DNA of 64,000 nt, taken from Gilliamella apicola (GTDB lineage Bacteria; Pseudomonadota; Gammaproteobacteria; Enterobacterales; Orbaceae). The notes beneath the pieces were generated by a model. The model ran no database searches, was not told where the DNA came from, and was given only the letters and a program-made list of their open reading frames with translations. The translations under genes were made by a program, and so were the position numbers. The stretch lies in contig NZ_CP007445.1 of the NCBI RefSeq assembly GCF_000599985.1, forward strand, positions 3,075,413 through 3,139,412, read 5' to 3'. Positions 1 through 8,638 of this stretch are shown piece after piece; positions within the stretch are counted from its first letter, which is position 1, and every line of letters starts with the position of its first letter.

Positions 1-1
1 G

Positions 2-256
2 AAAGATGCAGTTGGCGATGTATCAGCACTTGCAGAACAATATCTAGTTATTGTTGGTGGTAAAGAAAATTTAACTAATATTGATTCTTGTATTACACGT
101 TTACGTTTAAGTGTGAAAGACACTGATCTAATTGATGAACAATCTGCAAAAGCCCTTGGTGCTATGGCGGTAATTAAATTAGGGAAAACAGGCGTACAAA
201 TTGTTGTTGGTCAGCAAGCGGAAAAAATCGCTGATCATATGAAAAAAATAGTCTAG
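2..256 (+). CDS. PTS glucose/GlcNAc-type permease, C-terminal EIIB domain (partial)
   Basis: This open frame enters from the left edge and stops at TAG 254-256, so only the last 84 codons are visible. It holds a glucose-family EIIB domain: GGKENL, then the phosphocysteine motif SCITRLRL, then LGAMAVIKLGKTGVQIVVG. In this family the cysteine takes phosphate from EIIA and passes it to the sugar in the membrane EIIC domain. The protein ends right after EIIB, so it is an EIICB or EIIB-terminal type without fused EIIA. The substrate (glucose, GlcNAc or a glucoside) cannot be decided from this piece. A terminator follows at 283-337. Confidence 0.85.
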   Translation, partial: KDAVGDVSALAEQYLVIVGGKENLTNIDSCITRLRLSVKDTDLIDEQSAKALGAMAVIKLGKTGVQIVVGQQAEKIADHMKKIV

Positions 257-282
257 TAAAAAATTAATATAATTGATTGATA

Positions 283-337
283 AAATAATCCACGCTATTT
301 ATACAACATAAAAAATAGTGTGGATTATTTATTTTGT
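283..337 (+). terminator. Rho-independent terminator of the PTS gene
   Basis: An inverted repeat with arms AATAATCCACgCTATTT and AAATAGtGTGGATTATT flanks a short loop and is followed by a T-rich tract. It sits 27 bases after the PTS stop codon. The A/T flanks could also let it stop tusC transcription arriving on the minus strand. Confidence 0.7.
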
Positions 338-401
338 TCCATTTAATCTCAAAAAAATATATTAAGCCTATCCATAAAATAACGTTCTTTTATAAATCTT
401 A

Positions 402-447
402 TTTGTAAAAAAATTTCAGGTTATATATACGTTTCAGTATAAAAATT
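402..447 (+). repeat. Single copy of the dispersed TTTGTAAAAA...TTCAG motif
   Basis: The stretch starts TTTGTAAAAAAATTTCAGG, followed by TATATACGTTTCAG and TATAAAAATT. By eye it aligns with the core of the 129-bp units at 24347-24861 and with both copies at 51351 and 51894. It lies between the PTS terminator and the tusC stop codon and just overlaps the tusC end. Its function is unknown. Similarity between A/T-rich stretches can be accidental, but the order of the blocks is the same. Confidence 0.5.
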
Positions 448-799
448 AGAATGTTAAGATTACTTCTTGAATATTTAATAATTGGTTTAATGTTTGTTTA
501 TTAATAACTTTACAAGCAATATTATGCTCTACCTTAACAAGGTTTTTTGTGTTAAGTGAAGACTCGCATACATAAACATCTTCAATATCATAAAGTTCAA
601 GCATATTAAAAGTCGCAATATAATCACGCATTAAAATATGTTCTGGAGATTGGTTAGATAACAGATGAAATACGCCATCATCAACAAAAAAGACAGAAAT
701 ATGATTAATTGCGGATGTAGCTAAGGCTATATCCAATGCTTCTCGGCCTTTAGCATTGCCATGAGGTGGAGAACTAATAATAATCGCAACTTTTTTCAT
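446..799 (-). CDS. tusC: Sulfurtransferase complex subunit TusC
   Basis: This 117-residue DsrF-like protein matches TusC (119 aa in E. coli), with the family opening KKVAIIISSPPHGNAKGREALDIAL-type pattern and the central FFVDDGVFHLL block. TusC is a structural subunit of the cytoplasmic TusBCD relay, which moves persulfide sulfur from TusA to TusE for 2-thiolation of tRNA wobble uridine by MnmA. It lies 29 bases after tusD in a fkpA-tusD-tusC run. The usual next gene, tusB, is absent: only a repeat motif and a terminator lie between the tusC stop and the PTS gene. Confidence 0.88.
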   Translation of the reverse strand: MKKVAIIISSPPHGNAKGREALDIALATSAINHISVFFVDDGVFHLLSNQSPEHILMRDYIATFNMLELYDIEDVYVCESSLNTKNLVKVEHNIACKVINKQTLNQLLNIQEVILTF

Positions 800-828
800 T
801 TAACAGCCTTAACACTAAAATTTTAATA

Positions 829-1203
829 CTAAAATTGGATAGTGCGATCTGTTTCTGTAATAGATGCACTTAATTCACCAAGTCCAGTTAACTGAAAACA
901 ATCAGCAAGATTTGTTTCAATAACACCTCGTCTTTGAGCTGCAGCAACACAAATAGTTAACGTTAAGCAATATTCTTTTGCTAACGCCTGCCATGCAGAT
1001 ACTAAATCAAATTCATCACTAGCGGGATCGGTAAACTTATTACCATTATAGACACCATCTGCATAAAAAAAGATATTTTTAATTGTATGAGAAGTTTTGG
1101 ATAGCAAAGTTTGCGCAAATTGATAGGCAAAATAAGCAGATTGGGTCCCATATGCAGGACCCATAATAACAAGTGTATAACTTAATGAATCATTCAAAAT
1201 CAA
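829..1203 (-). CDS. tusD: Sulfurtransferase complex subunit TusD
   Basis: The protein shows the TusD signature MGPAYGTQSAYFAYQFAQ near the start and the sulfur-accepting cysteine in the LTICVAAAQRRGV block. TusD carries the persulfide in the TusBCD complex for 2-thiouridine formation in tRNA. It is a little shorter (124 aa) than the E. coli protein through a gap between the RRGV block and the FQLTGLGEL tail. There is no ATG at the expected N terminus: the frame begins at TTG 1203 or TTG 1197. It starts 11 bases after the fkpA stop, so it is probably co-transcribed and perhaps translationally coupled. Confidence 0.88.
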   Translation of the reverse strand: MILNDSLSYTLVIMGPAYGTQSAYFAYQFAQTLLSKTSHTIKNIFFYADGVYNGNKFTDPASDEFDLVSAWQALAKEYCLTLTICVAAAQRRGVIETNLADCFQLTGLGELSASITETDRTIQF

Positions 1204-1214
1204 TCAGCTAAGTC

Positions 1215-2060
1215 TTATTTAGCGTTATCGTTGTTTTTATTTTTGTCTTTGTTTTGATCTGGTGTTGATTGTTCGGTCTTATCATTGTTATTGTTATCGC
1301 CATCAATACCAAGTAATTCAACTTCAAACACTAATGTTGATGCTGGCTGAATACCTGCTTTATCATCTTGACCAGGAAAACTTTGATCACCATATGCTAA
1401 ATCTGGTGGTACAACAAGTTTGATTTTACCGCCAACACCAATTAATTGAATTCCTTCAGTCCAACCCTTAATTACCGCATTAAGAGGGAAAGTTGCAGTT
1501 TCACCTCGGTCATAAGAACTATCGAATTTACGACCATCTGTTAAAGTACCTGTATAATGAACAATAACAGTGTCATCAGCTTTTGGATGGCGATCTGAAC
1601 CTTCTTTTATGATTTGATAAAGTAATCCTGATTTTGTTTGTTTAACATCTTTTTCTTTAGCAAATTCTTCACGGAATTTATCACCAGCAGCAGTATTTTC
1701 GCCTTTTTCTTTGTCAAAACGAGCTTTGGCTTCTTCTTGGATACGTTTACCAAATGCTTCTAAAACGTCTTTAACTTCATCTTTTGAGAGTTGAGAATTA
1801 CCACGGAATGTTTCGTTAAAACCACTAATTAGATATTCTTTGTCTGGGCTAATTTCATTTTGCTCTAAATTTGTTGTCATGTATGAAGCAAACGAGGAAC
1901 CTAATGCATAAGCTTCTTTTTGTGCATCAGTTGAAATGGTCACTTTACTGTTGACGGCGTTATTATCAGTATTATCTGTTGTATTTTTCTTATCATCACA
2001 CCCAACCAATGCTAATACGATTGCACTACTTACTAATGTCATTTTAATCAATGATTTCAT
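1215..2060 (-). CDS. fkpA: FKBP-type peptidyl-prolyl cis-trans isomerase FkpA, predicted lipoprotein
   Basis: The 281-residue protein has an N-terminal helical dimerisation region (about 45-150) and a C-terminal FKBP domain (about 150-255), seen as VIVHYTGTLTDGRKFDSS, PLNAVIKGWTEG and IPPDLAYG-like blocks. It is a cell-envelope folding helper and prolyl isomerase. The signal sequence ends in LALVGC followed by DDKK, a lipobox, so the protein is predicted to be lipidated, unlike the soluble periplasmic E. coli FkpA. The last ~30 residues are a low-complexity tail rich in N, D and K. The fkpA-tusD-tusC order matches the E. coli neighbourhood except that yheO and tusB are missing. Confidence 0.88.
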   Translation of the reverse strand: MKSLIKMTLVSSAIVLALVGCDDKKNTTDNTDNNAVNSKVTISTDAQKEAYALGSSFASYMTTNLEQNEISPDKEYLISGFNETFRGNSQLSKDEVKDVLEAFGKRIQEEAKARFDKEKGENTAAGDKFREEFAKEKDVKQTKSGLLYQIIKEGSDRHPKADDTVIVHYTGTLTDGRKFDSSYDRGETATFPLNAVIKGWTEGIQLIGVGGKIKLVVPPDLAYGDQSFPGQDDKAGIQPASTLVFEVELLGIDGDNNNNDKTEQSTPDQNKDKNKNNDNAK

Positions 2061-2227
2061 ACTACCTCTCCGAGTTAGAAACTTTTATAGCTCAATTTTA
2101 CTATCCGAACTATTATAAATGATTTAATGTAAGATAATATAGTATTTACAAATCATTTATGTAAATAAATTATAATAACATAGCCTAAACAGATTCGCAT
2201 AAAAGAAAAGCATCATTCAAATCATTC

Positions 2228-2257
2228 TTGAGTGAAAGCCGCATCCTCAGTTATAAT
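2228..2257 (+). promoter_or_regulatory. Probable sigma-70 promoter for fabZ-lpxAB-rnhB
   Basis: TTGAGT at 2228-2233 and a consensus TATAAT at 2252-2257 are 18 bases apart, about 40 bases upstream of the fabZ start. The upstream genes usually found here (lpxD, skp, bamA) are not present, so the operon needs its own promoter. Confidence 0.55.
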
Positions 2258-2297
2258 GAGTACAATTTATAGCAAATAATGTAAAAGGATAGCTATT

Positions 2298-2744
2298 TTG
2301 ACTACCGAACTTAATACCCTTGATATTGAAGAAATTATCAGTTTATTACCTCATCGTTATCCATTTTTAATGGTTGACCGTGTAATCAATTATGAAAAAG
2401 GTAAAACATTAAAAGCGATAAAAAATGTTACTGTGAATGAACCATTTTTTCAGGGTCACTTTCCAAGTAAACCTATTTTACCAGGCGTATTAATTTTAGA
2501 AGCTATGGCTCAAGCAACTGGAATTTTGGCATTTAAAAGTATTGAAGAGTTATCGCCTGGACAGCTTTATTACTTTGCTTCCATTGATAAAGCGCGCTTT
2601 AAACGCCCAGTTGTGCCAGGCGATCAACTCGTATTAGACGTTGAATATATTAAAGAACGTCGCGGCATTGCATTATTCCATGGTGTTGCCACTGTTGATG
2701 GTAATTTAGTTTGCGAAGCCGAAATGATGTGTGCTCGTAAATAA
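2298..2744 (+). CDS. fabZ: 3-hydroxyacyl-ACP dehydratase FabZ
   Basis: FabZ removes water from (3R)-hydroxyacyl-ACP in type II fatty acid synthesis in the cytoplasm. The 148 residues fit the family, with [14 protein letters not shown] holding the catalytic histidine, then [26 protein letters not shown] with the catalytic glutamate, and [11 protein letters not shown]. The start is TTG at 2298, six bases after AAAGGAT; alignment with E. coli FabZ supports it. It leads the fabZ-lpxA-lpxB-rnhB run, which pairs fatty acid and lipid A synthesis, both of which draw on 3-hydroxymyristoyl-ACP. Confidence 0.95.
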   Translation: MTTELNTLDIEEIISLLPHRYPFLMVDRVINYEKGKTLKAIKNVTVNEPFFQGHFPSKPILPGVLILEAMAQATGILAFKSIEELSPGQLYYFASIDKARFKRPVVPGDQLVLDVEYIKERRGIALFHGVATVDGNLVCEAEMMCARK

Positions 2745-2786
2745 TATTGATTTTAAATATCCCAGAAACAGTATTAAGGAAATGCT

Positions 2787-3566
2787 ATGGCAACGGAAAT
2801 ACATCCAAGTTCAGTAATAGAAAAAGGGGCTATGATTGGCGATAATGTCAAAATTGGACCTTTTTGCTTTATTGGTGAAAATGTTGAAATTGGTGATGGG
2901 ACTTTTTTAAAATCACATGTAGTCATCAATGGTCACACCAAAATTGGTAAAGATAATCAAATTTATCAATTTACTTCAATTGGTGAAGTTAACCAAGATT
3001 TAAAATATCGTGGTGAACCAACGCGCACTGAAATCGGTGATCGTAACATGATTCGCGAAAGTGTAACCATTCACCGTGGCACCGTGCAGGGTGGTGAATT
3101 AACGCGTATTGGCAGTGATAATTTATTCATGATTAATGCGCATGTTGCTCATGATTGTGTCATTGGTGATCACTGCATTTTAGCTAATAATGCAACTTTA
3201 GGCGGGCATGTCCAATTAGACGATTATGTAATTATCGGTGGCATGACAGCAGTACATCAATTTTGTGTTATTGGTTCACATGTTATGGTGGGTGGGTGCT
3301 CTGGAGTTGCCCAAGATGTACCACCTTATGTTATTGCCCAAGGTAATCATGCAACGCCTCACGGTGTAAATTATGAAGGTTTAAAACGCCGTGGATTTAG
3401 CAAAGAGGCTTTGCAAGCGATTCGCAATAGTTATAAAGTCCTTTATCGAAACGGCTTAACATTAGACGATGCCAAAGTAGAGATTGAAACCATAGCTAAA
3501 CAGTATCCTGAAGTCCAATTATTTATTGATTTCTTTTCACGTTCAACGCGTGGCATCATCCGTTAA
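2787..3566 (+). CDS. lpxA: UDP-N-acetylglucosamine O-acyltransferase LpxA
   Basis: LpxA performs the first step of lipid A synthesis, moving 3-hydroxyacyl from ACP to the 3-OH of UDP-GlcNAc. The 259 residues show the left-handed beta-helix of hexapeptide repeats over about 1-190 and the conserved NAHVAHDC block with the catalytic histidine near residue 122, then the [11 protein letters not shown] and GLKRRGF segments and a helical C-terminal part. It starts at ATG 2787 after AAGGAAATGCT. Its TAA stop overlaps the lpxB ATG by one base (TAATG), typical of translational coupling. Confidence 0.96.
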   Translation: MATEIHPSSVIEKGAMIGDNVKIGPFCFIGENVEIGDGTFLKSHVVINGHTKIGKDNQIYQFTSIGEVNQDLKYRGEPTRTEIGDRNMIRESVTIHRGTVQGGELTRIGSDNLFMINAHVAHDCVIGDHCILANNATLGGHVQLDDYVIIGGMTAVHQFCVIGSHVMVGGCSGVAQDVPPYVIAQGNHATPHGVNYEGLKRRGFSKEALQAIRNSYKVLYRNGLTLDDAKVEIETIAKQYPEVQLFIDFFSRSTRGIIR

Positions 3567-4708
3567 TGATAAATAAACCATTAATCATTGCGTTAGTCGC
3601 AGGGGAAACCTCGGGCGACATTCTTGGTGCAGGTTTAATTCGCGCACTCAAAAATCATCATCCCAATATTGAGTTTATTGGAATTGCTGGACCACAAATG
3701 CAGGCTGAAGGCTGTACAGCTTGGTACGAAATGGATGAGCTATCGGTCATGGGTATTGTTGAAGTGTTAGGTCGATTACGTCGTATTTTAGCTATTCGTC
3801 GTGATATAACTAAACGCCTTATTGAGTTAAAACCTGATATTTTTATTGGTATTGACGCCCCTGATTTTAATCTTTCGTTAGAAGGTAAACTTAAACAAGC
3901 AGGCATTAAAACCATTCACTATGTGAGTCCTTCGGTTTGGGCGTGGAAGCAAAAACGAGTATTTAAAATTAAACGCAATACCAATCTTATCTTGGCCTTT
4001 CTACCTTTTGAAAAAGCGTTTTATGATAAGTTTGATGTTCCATGCCGTTTTATTGGTCATAAAATGGCAGATGATATCCCACTAAATCCAGATCAAAAAG
4101 CAATGCGTCAGCAATTAGGTATCCCTCTTGATTGTCTTTGTTTGGCTTTATTGCCAGGTAGCCGTCACGCAGAAGTCTCTTTTCTGTCAGAACCATTTCT
4201 AAAAGCAGCACAATTATTACGCAACCGTTATCCTGATTTGCATATTGTGGTACCGTTAGTTAATGCCAAAAGACGTAAAGAATTTGAACAGATCAAAGCC
4301 CAAATCGCCCCTAATCTTGAAGTACAGCTATTAGATGGTCAAGCGCGCGAAGCAATGATTTCAAGTAATGCCGCTATTTTGGCATCTGGCACAGCAGCAT
4401 TGGAATGTATGTTAGCCAAATGCCCAATGGTGGTGGGATATAAAATGAAAGCATTCACTTTTTGGTTAGCTAAAAAAATAATCAAAACGCCTTATGTTTC
4501 TTTACCCAATATTTTAGCGGGAAAAGAACTTGTACCCGAACTATTACAACAAGATTGCACACCAGAAAATATCGCCAATCATATTATCCCTTTTTTAGAA
4601 GGAGATAATACCGAAGTTAAAAATACTTTTCTCACATTACATCAACAAATTCGTTGTAATGCTGATGAACAAGCTGCACAAGCAGTATTAGATGTTTTAA
4701 AGGATTAG
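3566..4708 (+). CDS. lpxB: Lipid-A-disaccharide synthase LpxB
   Basis: LpxB is the GT19 glycosyltransferase that joins UDP-2,3-diacylglucosamine and lipid X into the lipid A disaccharide at the inner membrane. At 380 residues it has the usual length, with [11 protein letters not shown] at the N terminus, [13 protein letters not shown] in the middle, [12 protein letters not shown], and [19 protein letters not shown] in the donor-binding C-terminal half. It overlaps lpxA by one base and is followed 35 bases later by rnhB. Confidence 0.96.
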   Translation: MINKPLIIALVAGETSGDILGAGLIRALKNHHPNIEFIGIAGPQMQAEGCTAWYEMDELSVMGIVEVLGRLRRILAIRRDITKRLIELKPDIFIGIDAPDFNLSLEGKLKQAGIKTIHYVSPSVWAWKQKRVFKIKRNTNLILAFLPFEKAFYDKFDVPCRFIGHKMADDIPLNPDQKAMRQQLGIPLDCLCLALLPGSRHAEVSFLSEPFLKAAQLLRNRYPDLHIVVPLVNAKRRKEFEQIKAQIAPNLEVQLLDGQAREAMISSNAAILASGTAALECMLAKCPMVVGYKMKAFTFWLAKKIIKTPYVSLPNILAGKELVPELLQQDCTPENIANHIIPFLEGDNTEVKNTFLTLHQQIRCNADEQAAQAVLDVLKD

Positions 4709-4743
4709 TGTTTTAAAAATACGCTGTTAGAGGATTTATATAG

Positions 4744-5334
4744 TTGTTAGAATTTACTTACCCTGATGCCACATTAATAGCTGGTGTTGATGAAGTTGGA
4801 AGAGGACCGCTATGTGGTGATGTCGTTACTGCAGCAGTTATTTTAGATCCAACTAAACCTATCGTTGGTTTAACCGACTCAAAAAAACTTACTGAAAAAA
4901 AACGTGAACAGTTATTTGAAGTGATTAAAGATAATGCATTAGCTTGGTGTGTTGCCAGAGCATCGGTGGATGAAATCGATGAGTTGAATATTTTACATGC
5001 CACTATGCTGGCTATGCAACGAGCGGTATCTGGTTTAAAAATCAAACCGAATTATGTCTTAGTCGATGGCAACCGTTGCCCCAATTTTGGCATTCAAACC
5101 CAATCAATTGTTAAAGGTGATCTATTAGTGGCAGAAATCAGTGCCGCATCGATTTTAGCTAAAGTCACACGCGATCGTGAAATGGTTGAATTAGATAAAC
5201 TATATCCCCAATATGGTCTTGCTAAACATAAAGGTTATCCAACCAAAGATCATTTAATGGCAATTGAAAAACATGGCATTAACCATTTATACCGTAAAAG
5301 CTTTGCACCAATAAAAAAATTACTGCTATGCTAA
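4744..5334 (+). CDS. rnhB: Ribonuclease HII
   Basis: RNase HII cuts RNA in RNA-DNA hybrids, including single ribonucleotides in duplex DNA. The 196-residue protein shows [11 protein letters not shown] with the acidic active-site residues, [13 protein letters not shown], and the LVDGN and [15 protein letters not shown] blocks. The start is TTG at 4744 with AGAGGA nine bases upstream; the [17 protein letters not shown] opening lines up with E. coli RnhB. In E. coli dnaE follows; here the gene is convergent with yiiX six bases away, so the conserved cluster ends here. Confidence 0.95.
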   Translation: MLEFTYPDATLIAGVDEVGRGPLCGDVVTAAVILDPTKPIVGLTDSKKLTEKKREQLFEVIKDNALAWCVARASVDEIDELNILHATMLAMQRAVSGLKIKPNYVLVDGNRCPNFGIQTQSIVKGDLLVAEISAASILAKVTRDREMVELDKLYPQYGLAKHKGYPTKDHLMAIEKHGINHLYRKSFAPIKKLLLC

Positions 5335-5340
5335 AGTAAA

Positions 5341-5940
5341 TTACCAGCGCTTATCAACAGTGATTAATAGTGGTGAATTAAACATCGCAACAGGTGAAAT
5401 TACCGTTTCTTGATAAGGTATCTTATTACCATAGCGCTCTTTTAATTTTTGTTTAACCGCTGGTGATGACAGATTAAAATCTTTAATCGTTTGTAGTTGA
5501 CCAATTTTTAAGTTAAGCGCTTTGTTATAAATTTTCCAAACTAATTCTGAACAATAAATATAGTTATCATCCCACCCAAACCAAATATCGTAAGGTTTGT
5601 TTTCAAATATTTTAGCGACCTGTTTTAAATTGGTAATTTCTTTTTGTGATAAGGTATGATCTTTTAAACGCTTTATCACATATTTTTTATTTTTTCCGCG
5701 ATTTATCCACTTATCTAACGGCGTATAAACCACCTTACTTATGGCTTCAAAAACATAAGGTTTGCCATCTTTAGTAAAAATGATACCCATATGACTATAA
5801 GGGGACTTAGTTGCCTGCTCAACGGCTTTACTTTGGTTGGATTGAGAAGATTGGAAAATAATATCGCCATCTAGTGGTTGATAATTTGCTAAAGCAGTGC
5901 AGCTAGCAAAAAGTAAACCAAAAATGAAAATAAAACGCAT
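5341..5940 (-). CDS. yiiX: YiiX-family permuted papain-like (NlpC/P60 superfamily) hydrolase
   Basis: The 199 residues align along their whole length with E. coli YiiX. Visible features are a signal peptide (about 1-18, ending ALA), the PLDGDIIFQSS and SPYSHMGIIF blocks with a conserved histidine, YVFEA, and YCSELVWKIY with the conserved cysteine, then the VISPVAMF tail. YiiX and its relatives form a circularly permuted cysteine-hydrolase family thought to act on amide or lipid-type bonds in the envelope; the true substrate is not known to me. The gene stands alone. Confidence 0.85.
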   Translation of the reverse strand: MRFIFIFGLLFASCTALANYQPLDGDIIFQSSQSNQSKAVEQATKSPYSHMGIIFTKDGKPYVFEAISKVVYTPLDKWINRGKNKKYVIKRLKDHTLSQKEITNLKQVAKIFENKPYDIWFGWDDNYIYCSELVWKIYNKALNLKIGQLQTIKDFNLSSPAVKQKLKERYGNKIPYQETVISPVAMFNSPLLITVDKRW

Positions 5941-5990
5941 TAACTATTACCTATAAAATTTATATCAATTTAGATAATAGTATAATCTAA

Positions 5991-6024
5991 AACAGCCACT
6001 TAAAAAATTTTTTAAGTAGCTGTT
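5991..6024 (-). terminator. Terminator of ndh
   Basis: Arms AACAGCcACTTAAAAAA and TTTTTTAAGTaGCTGTT form a long perfect-core hairpin just after the ndh stop in the minus direction. A TTTTAG tract follows on that strand. Confidence 0.6.
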
Positions 6025-6040
6025 AGTCTTTTTTTAATAA

Positions 6041-7330
6041 TTAATCACGATTACTAAAAATAGAAGTTGATTTGGTTTTATACATAAATTTACTGGCGCG
6101 AGCAAAACGAATCGTTTTAAAAATACCAAGTAAATTTGCTTGATGCATACGATAAAGTAATTTATGAATCATTAAAGCAAGACATCCTTTAACACCCATT
6201 TCACTATTACCAATTAATTTAACTACACCTTCAGCCGTATTATGTAGTGAAATTACTGTACCTTTATCATTATATTTAAATGTATTTAAAGGTTCATTAT
6301 TTAATAATTTAATAATATTTTCGTAACAAATTTTTGCCATTTGATGAGCAGCTTGACCAGTAGGTGGTGAAGCATGACCATTATCTTGCATTGCATAAGC
6401 ACAATCGCCAATAACAAAAATACTATCATCACGAGAAGTTTGCAATGTTGGTTTGACAACTAATTGATTAGAACGACTAGACTCTAAACCAGCAATTTCT
6501 TTTAAATAATCAGGCGCTTTAACACCCGCAGTCCAAATCATAATATCTGCTTTGATGGTATCACCTTCTTTTGGATAAAACCCATCACTTTCAGCTTTCG
6601 TAATCATGGTTTTTGTTAATACATGAATACCTTGTTTTTCGAGGGTTTTAGTAATACTTATCGCCGTTTTTTCTGGCAAAGCAGGTAAAATACGATCGGT
6701 TGCTTCAATAACAGACACATCTAGAAGATCCGAACACATTTTATTACGACCACAGGCACCAAATTTTTCTATCATGTTTGGTAATTCAGAAGCTAATTCA
6801 ACACCGGTTGCTCCACCACCAACGATTGCAATTCGGATTTTATCTTCATCAGTGCTTTGATGATCATCAATGATTGAACAAAAACTGGTGAACTTATTGA
6901 TTAATGTTTCCCGTAAGCGAATAGCTGCATTTTGATCATCCAAGAAAATACAATGTTCTTTGACACCAGGTGTACCAAAATCGTTAGAAGTACTACCAAT
7001 AGCGATAACTAGAATATCGTAATCAATATAAATAGTTTCATCATTATGGTTGATAACCGTAATTGTCTTGCAATCTCGATCAAGATCGGTAAATGTACCT
7101 TGGGTAAATTCAAAATTATGCTGTTGTCCTTGAGATGCATAATAAATATTATCAACTTGCTCATCAAGTACACCCGTTGCTACTTCATGTAATAATGGTT
7201 TCCATAGATGATAACTATTTTTATCAACTAAGGTAATTTGAGCTTTGTCTGTTTTGCCTAATTTATCACCTAGATCAGTAGCGAGTTCTAAGCCGCCAGC
7301 ACCACCACCTATAATTATTATTTTTTGCAT
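6041..7330 (-). CDS. ndh: Type II NADH dehydrogenase (NDH-2)
   Basis: NDH-2 is a single-subunit, membrane-attached flavoprotein that passes electrons from NADH to quinone without pumping protons. The 429 residues contain the FAD-binding Rossmann start IIIIGGGAGGLELA, the second nucleotide-binding fold IAIVGGGATGVELASEL near 170, the FVIGDCA FAD motif near 310, and the PPTGQAAHQMA quinone-side segment. It starts at ATG 7330 and ends before a hairpin at 5991-6024. menA at 11034 supplies the menaquinone branch of the same chain. Confidence 0.93.
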   Translation of the reverse strand: MQKIIIIGGGAGGLELATDLGDKLGKTDKAQITLVDKNSYHLWKPLLHEVATGVLDEQVDNIYYASQGQQHNFEFTQGTFTDLDRDCKTITVINHNDETIYIDYDILVIAIGSTSNDFGTPGVKEHCIFLDDQNAAIRLRETLINKFTSFCSIIDDHQSTDEDKIRIAIVGGGATGVELASELPNMIEKFGACGRNKMCSDLLDVSVIEATDRILPALPEKTAISITKTLEKQGIHVLTKTMITKAESDGFYPKEGDTIKADIMIWTAGVKAPDYLKEIAGLESSRSNQLVVKPTLQTSRDDSIFVIGDCAYAMQDNGHASPPTGQAAHQMAKICYENIIKLLNNEPLNTFKYNDKGTVISLHNTAEGVVKLIGNSEMGVKGCLALMIHKLLYRMHQANLLGIFKTIRFARASKFMYKTKSTSIFSNRD

Positions 7331-7666
7331 AATTAGAACCTTATTAATTTAATTAAAAATATCTTACTAAATAAGTAGGTTTTTATCTATTTCTTTTAAC
7401 TGATAACATTCATAAATGAAATCTATTAAAATGGCGGTTTAGAATTATTGAAATTTATCTAAGGGTGAAATAGAATGTGAACAATCAAGTTATAAATTAT
7501 TCCAATTAATCTTTATTTTGGTTTAAAAATATAGCTTTGATTGTTTAAACAAAACTCTATATCGTATGATATAGTATATCATTAATGACGTATGTTAATT
7601 CTTGATTACATACAATTATCCTAGTTCTTTAGGCCTTATCTTACAATTGTCACTCAAAACAAATTT
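7331..7666. other. 336-bp divergent intergenic region with a small palindrome
   Basis: This region separates ndh (minus) from the adaptor/permease operon (plus) and must carry both promoters. The only clear structure is a palindrome at 7557-7574, CTATATC-GTAT-GATATAG, overlapping a TATAGT -10-like hexamer. It could be an operator for the export operon; no regulator gene is adjacent. No tRNA, conserved RNA or plausible small gene was seen. Confidence 0.4.
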
Positions 7667-8638
7667 ATGAATAAAAAAATTTTTATTGTTATAGCATTGA
7701 TTGTTATATTAATTTCGATGACGATCTTAATTCGTGCTCATAATAGCGAACTTATTTTGCAAGGCGAAGTTGATGCACCTAATGTTAGCATTTCCTCTAA
7801 AGCAAAGGGGCGAGTGCAAGTTATTCATGTCAATCGCGGAGACGATGTCAAACAAAACGATGTCTTAATTACGCTTGATAGTCCTGAGCTTTTAGCACAA
7901 GTTAGGGCAGCTGAAGCAGCTCGTGATCAAGCACAAGCCCAAGTATCACTTTCTGAACATGGTACACGTGAAGAAAGTATTCGCTATTATGAAGCATTAC
8001 TTGAACAAGCTAAAGTAGCTTATAACAATGCCTCAAAAGAGTATAATCGTAATAAAGCAATTTCAGCTAAAGGCTTTGTATCACAATCAATATTAGATAA
8101 TGCACTGAAAACTCGTGATGCTGCTTATCAACAAGTTTTATCAGCACAGGCTAATTTAGATCAAGCTCGAAATGGTGATCGTGTTGAACAACGACAAATT
8201 TATGATGCCAAATTAAAAGAAGCTGAAGAACAACTTAAGCAATTACAGATTCAATTTGATGACTTGCAAGTTAAAGCTCCAATAGATGGAGAAATAGGAT
8301 CGATTCCTGCTGAAGTGGGCGAATTATTCAATGCCAATAGTCCACTATTAACCGTTATTCGATTACCACAAGCTTATTTTGTGTTTAATATTCGTGAAAA
8401 TATTATGCCTCATATACATAAAGGTGATCATATTAAGCTAGAAGTTCCCGCACTTGGTAACAAAGAAGTTGAAGCCGAAGTTCGTTTTATTTCACCAATG
8501 GGTGATTATGCAACCAAACGAGCCACTCGTGCGACCGGTGATTTTGATTTAAAAACGTTTGAAATTAGACTTTATCCAACTAAACCTGTAGAAGGCTTAC
8601 GCGCAGGTATGAGTGCATTATGGAAAATAGACAACTAG
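7667..8638 (+). CDS. HlyD-family periplasmic adaptor (membrane fusion) protein
   Basis: The 323 residues show one N-terminal membrane anchor (about 4-22), a biotinyl-lipoyl half-motif (about 35-75), a long coiled-coil hairpin rich in A, Q and E (about 78-195), the second lipoyl half with VKAPIDGEIGSIPAEVGE (about 200-220), and a beta-barrel C-terminal part ending with EGLRAGMSALWKI. Such adaptors link an inner-membrane transporter to a TolC-type outer-membrane channel. The E. coli relatives in mind are YhiI and YbhG. Its last 19 bases overlap the next gene, so it forms an operon with two ABC-2 permeases. Confidence 0.85.
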   Translation: MNKKIFIVIALIVILISMTILIRAHNSELILQGEVDAPNVSISSKAKGRVQVIHVNRGDDVKQNDVLITLDSPELLAQVRAAEAARDQAQAQVSLSEHGTREESIRYYEALLEQAKVAYNNASKEYNRNKAISAKGFVSQSILDNALKTRDAAYQQVLSAQANLDQARNGDRVEQRQIYDAKLKEAEEQLKQLQIQFDDLQVKAPIDGEIGSIPAEVGELFNANSPLLTVIRLPQAYFVFNIRENIMPHIHKGDHIKLEVPALGNKEVEAEVRFISPMGDYATKRATRATGDFDLKTFEIRLYPTKPVEGLRAGMSALWKIDN

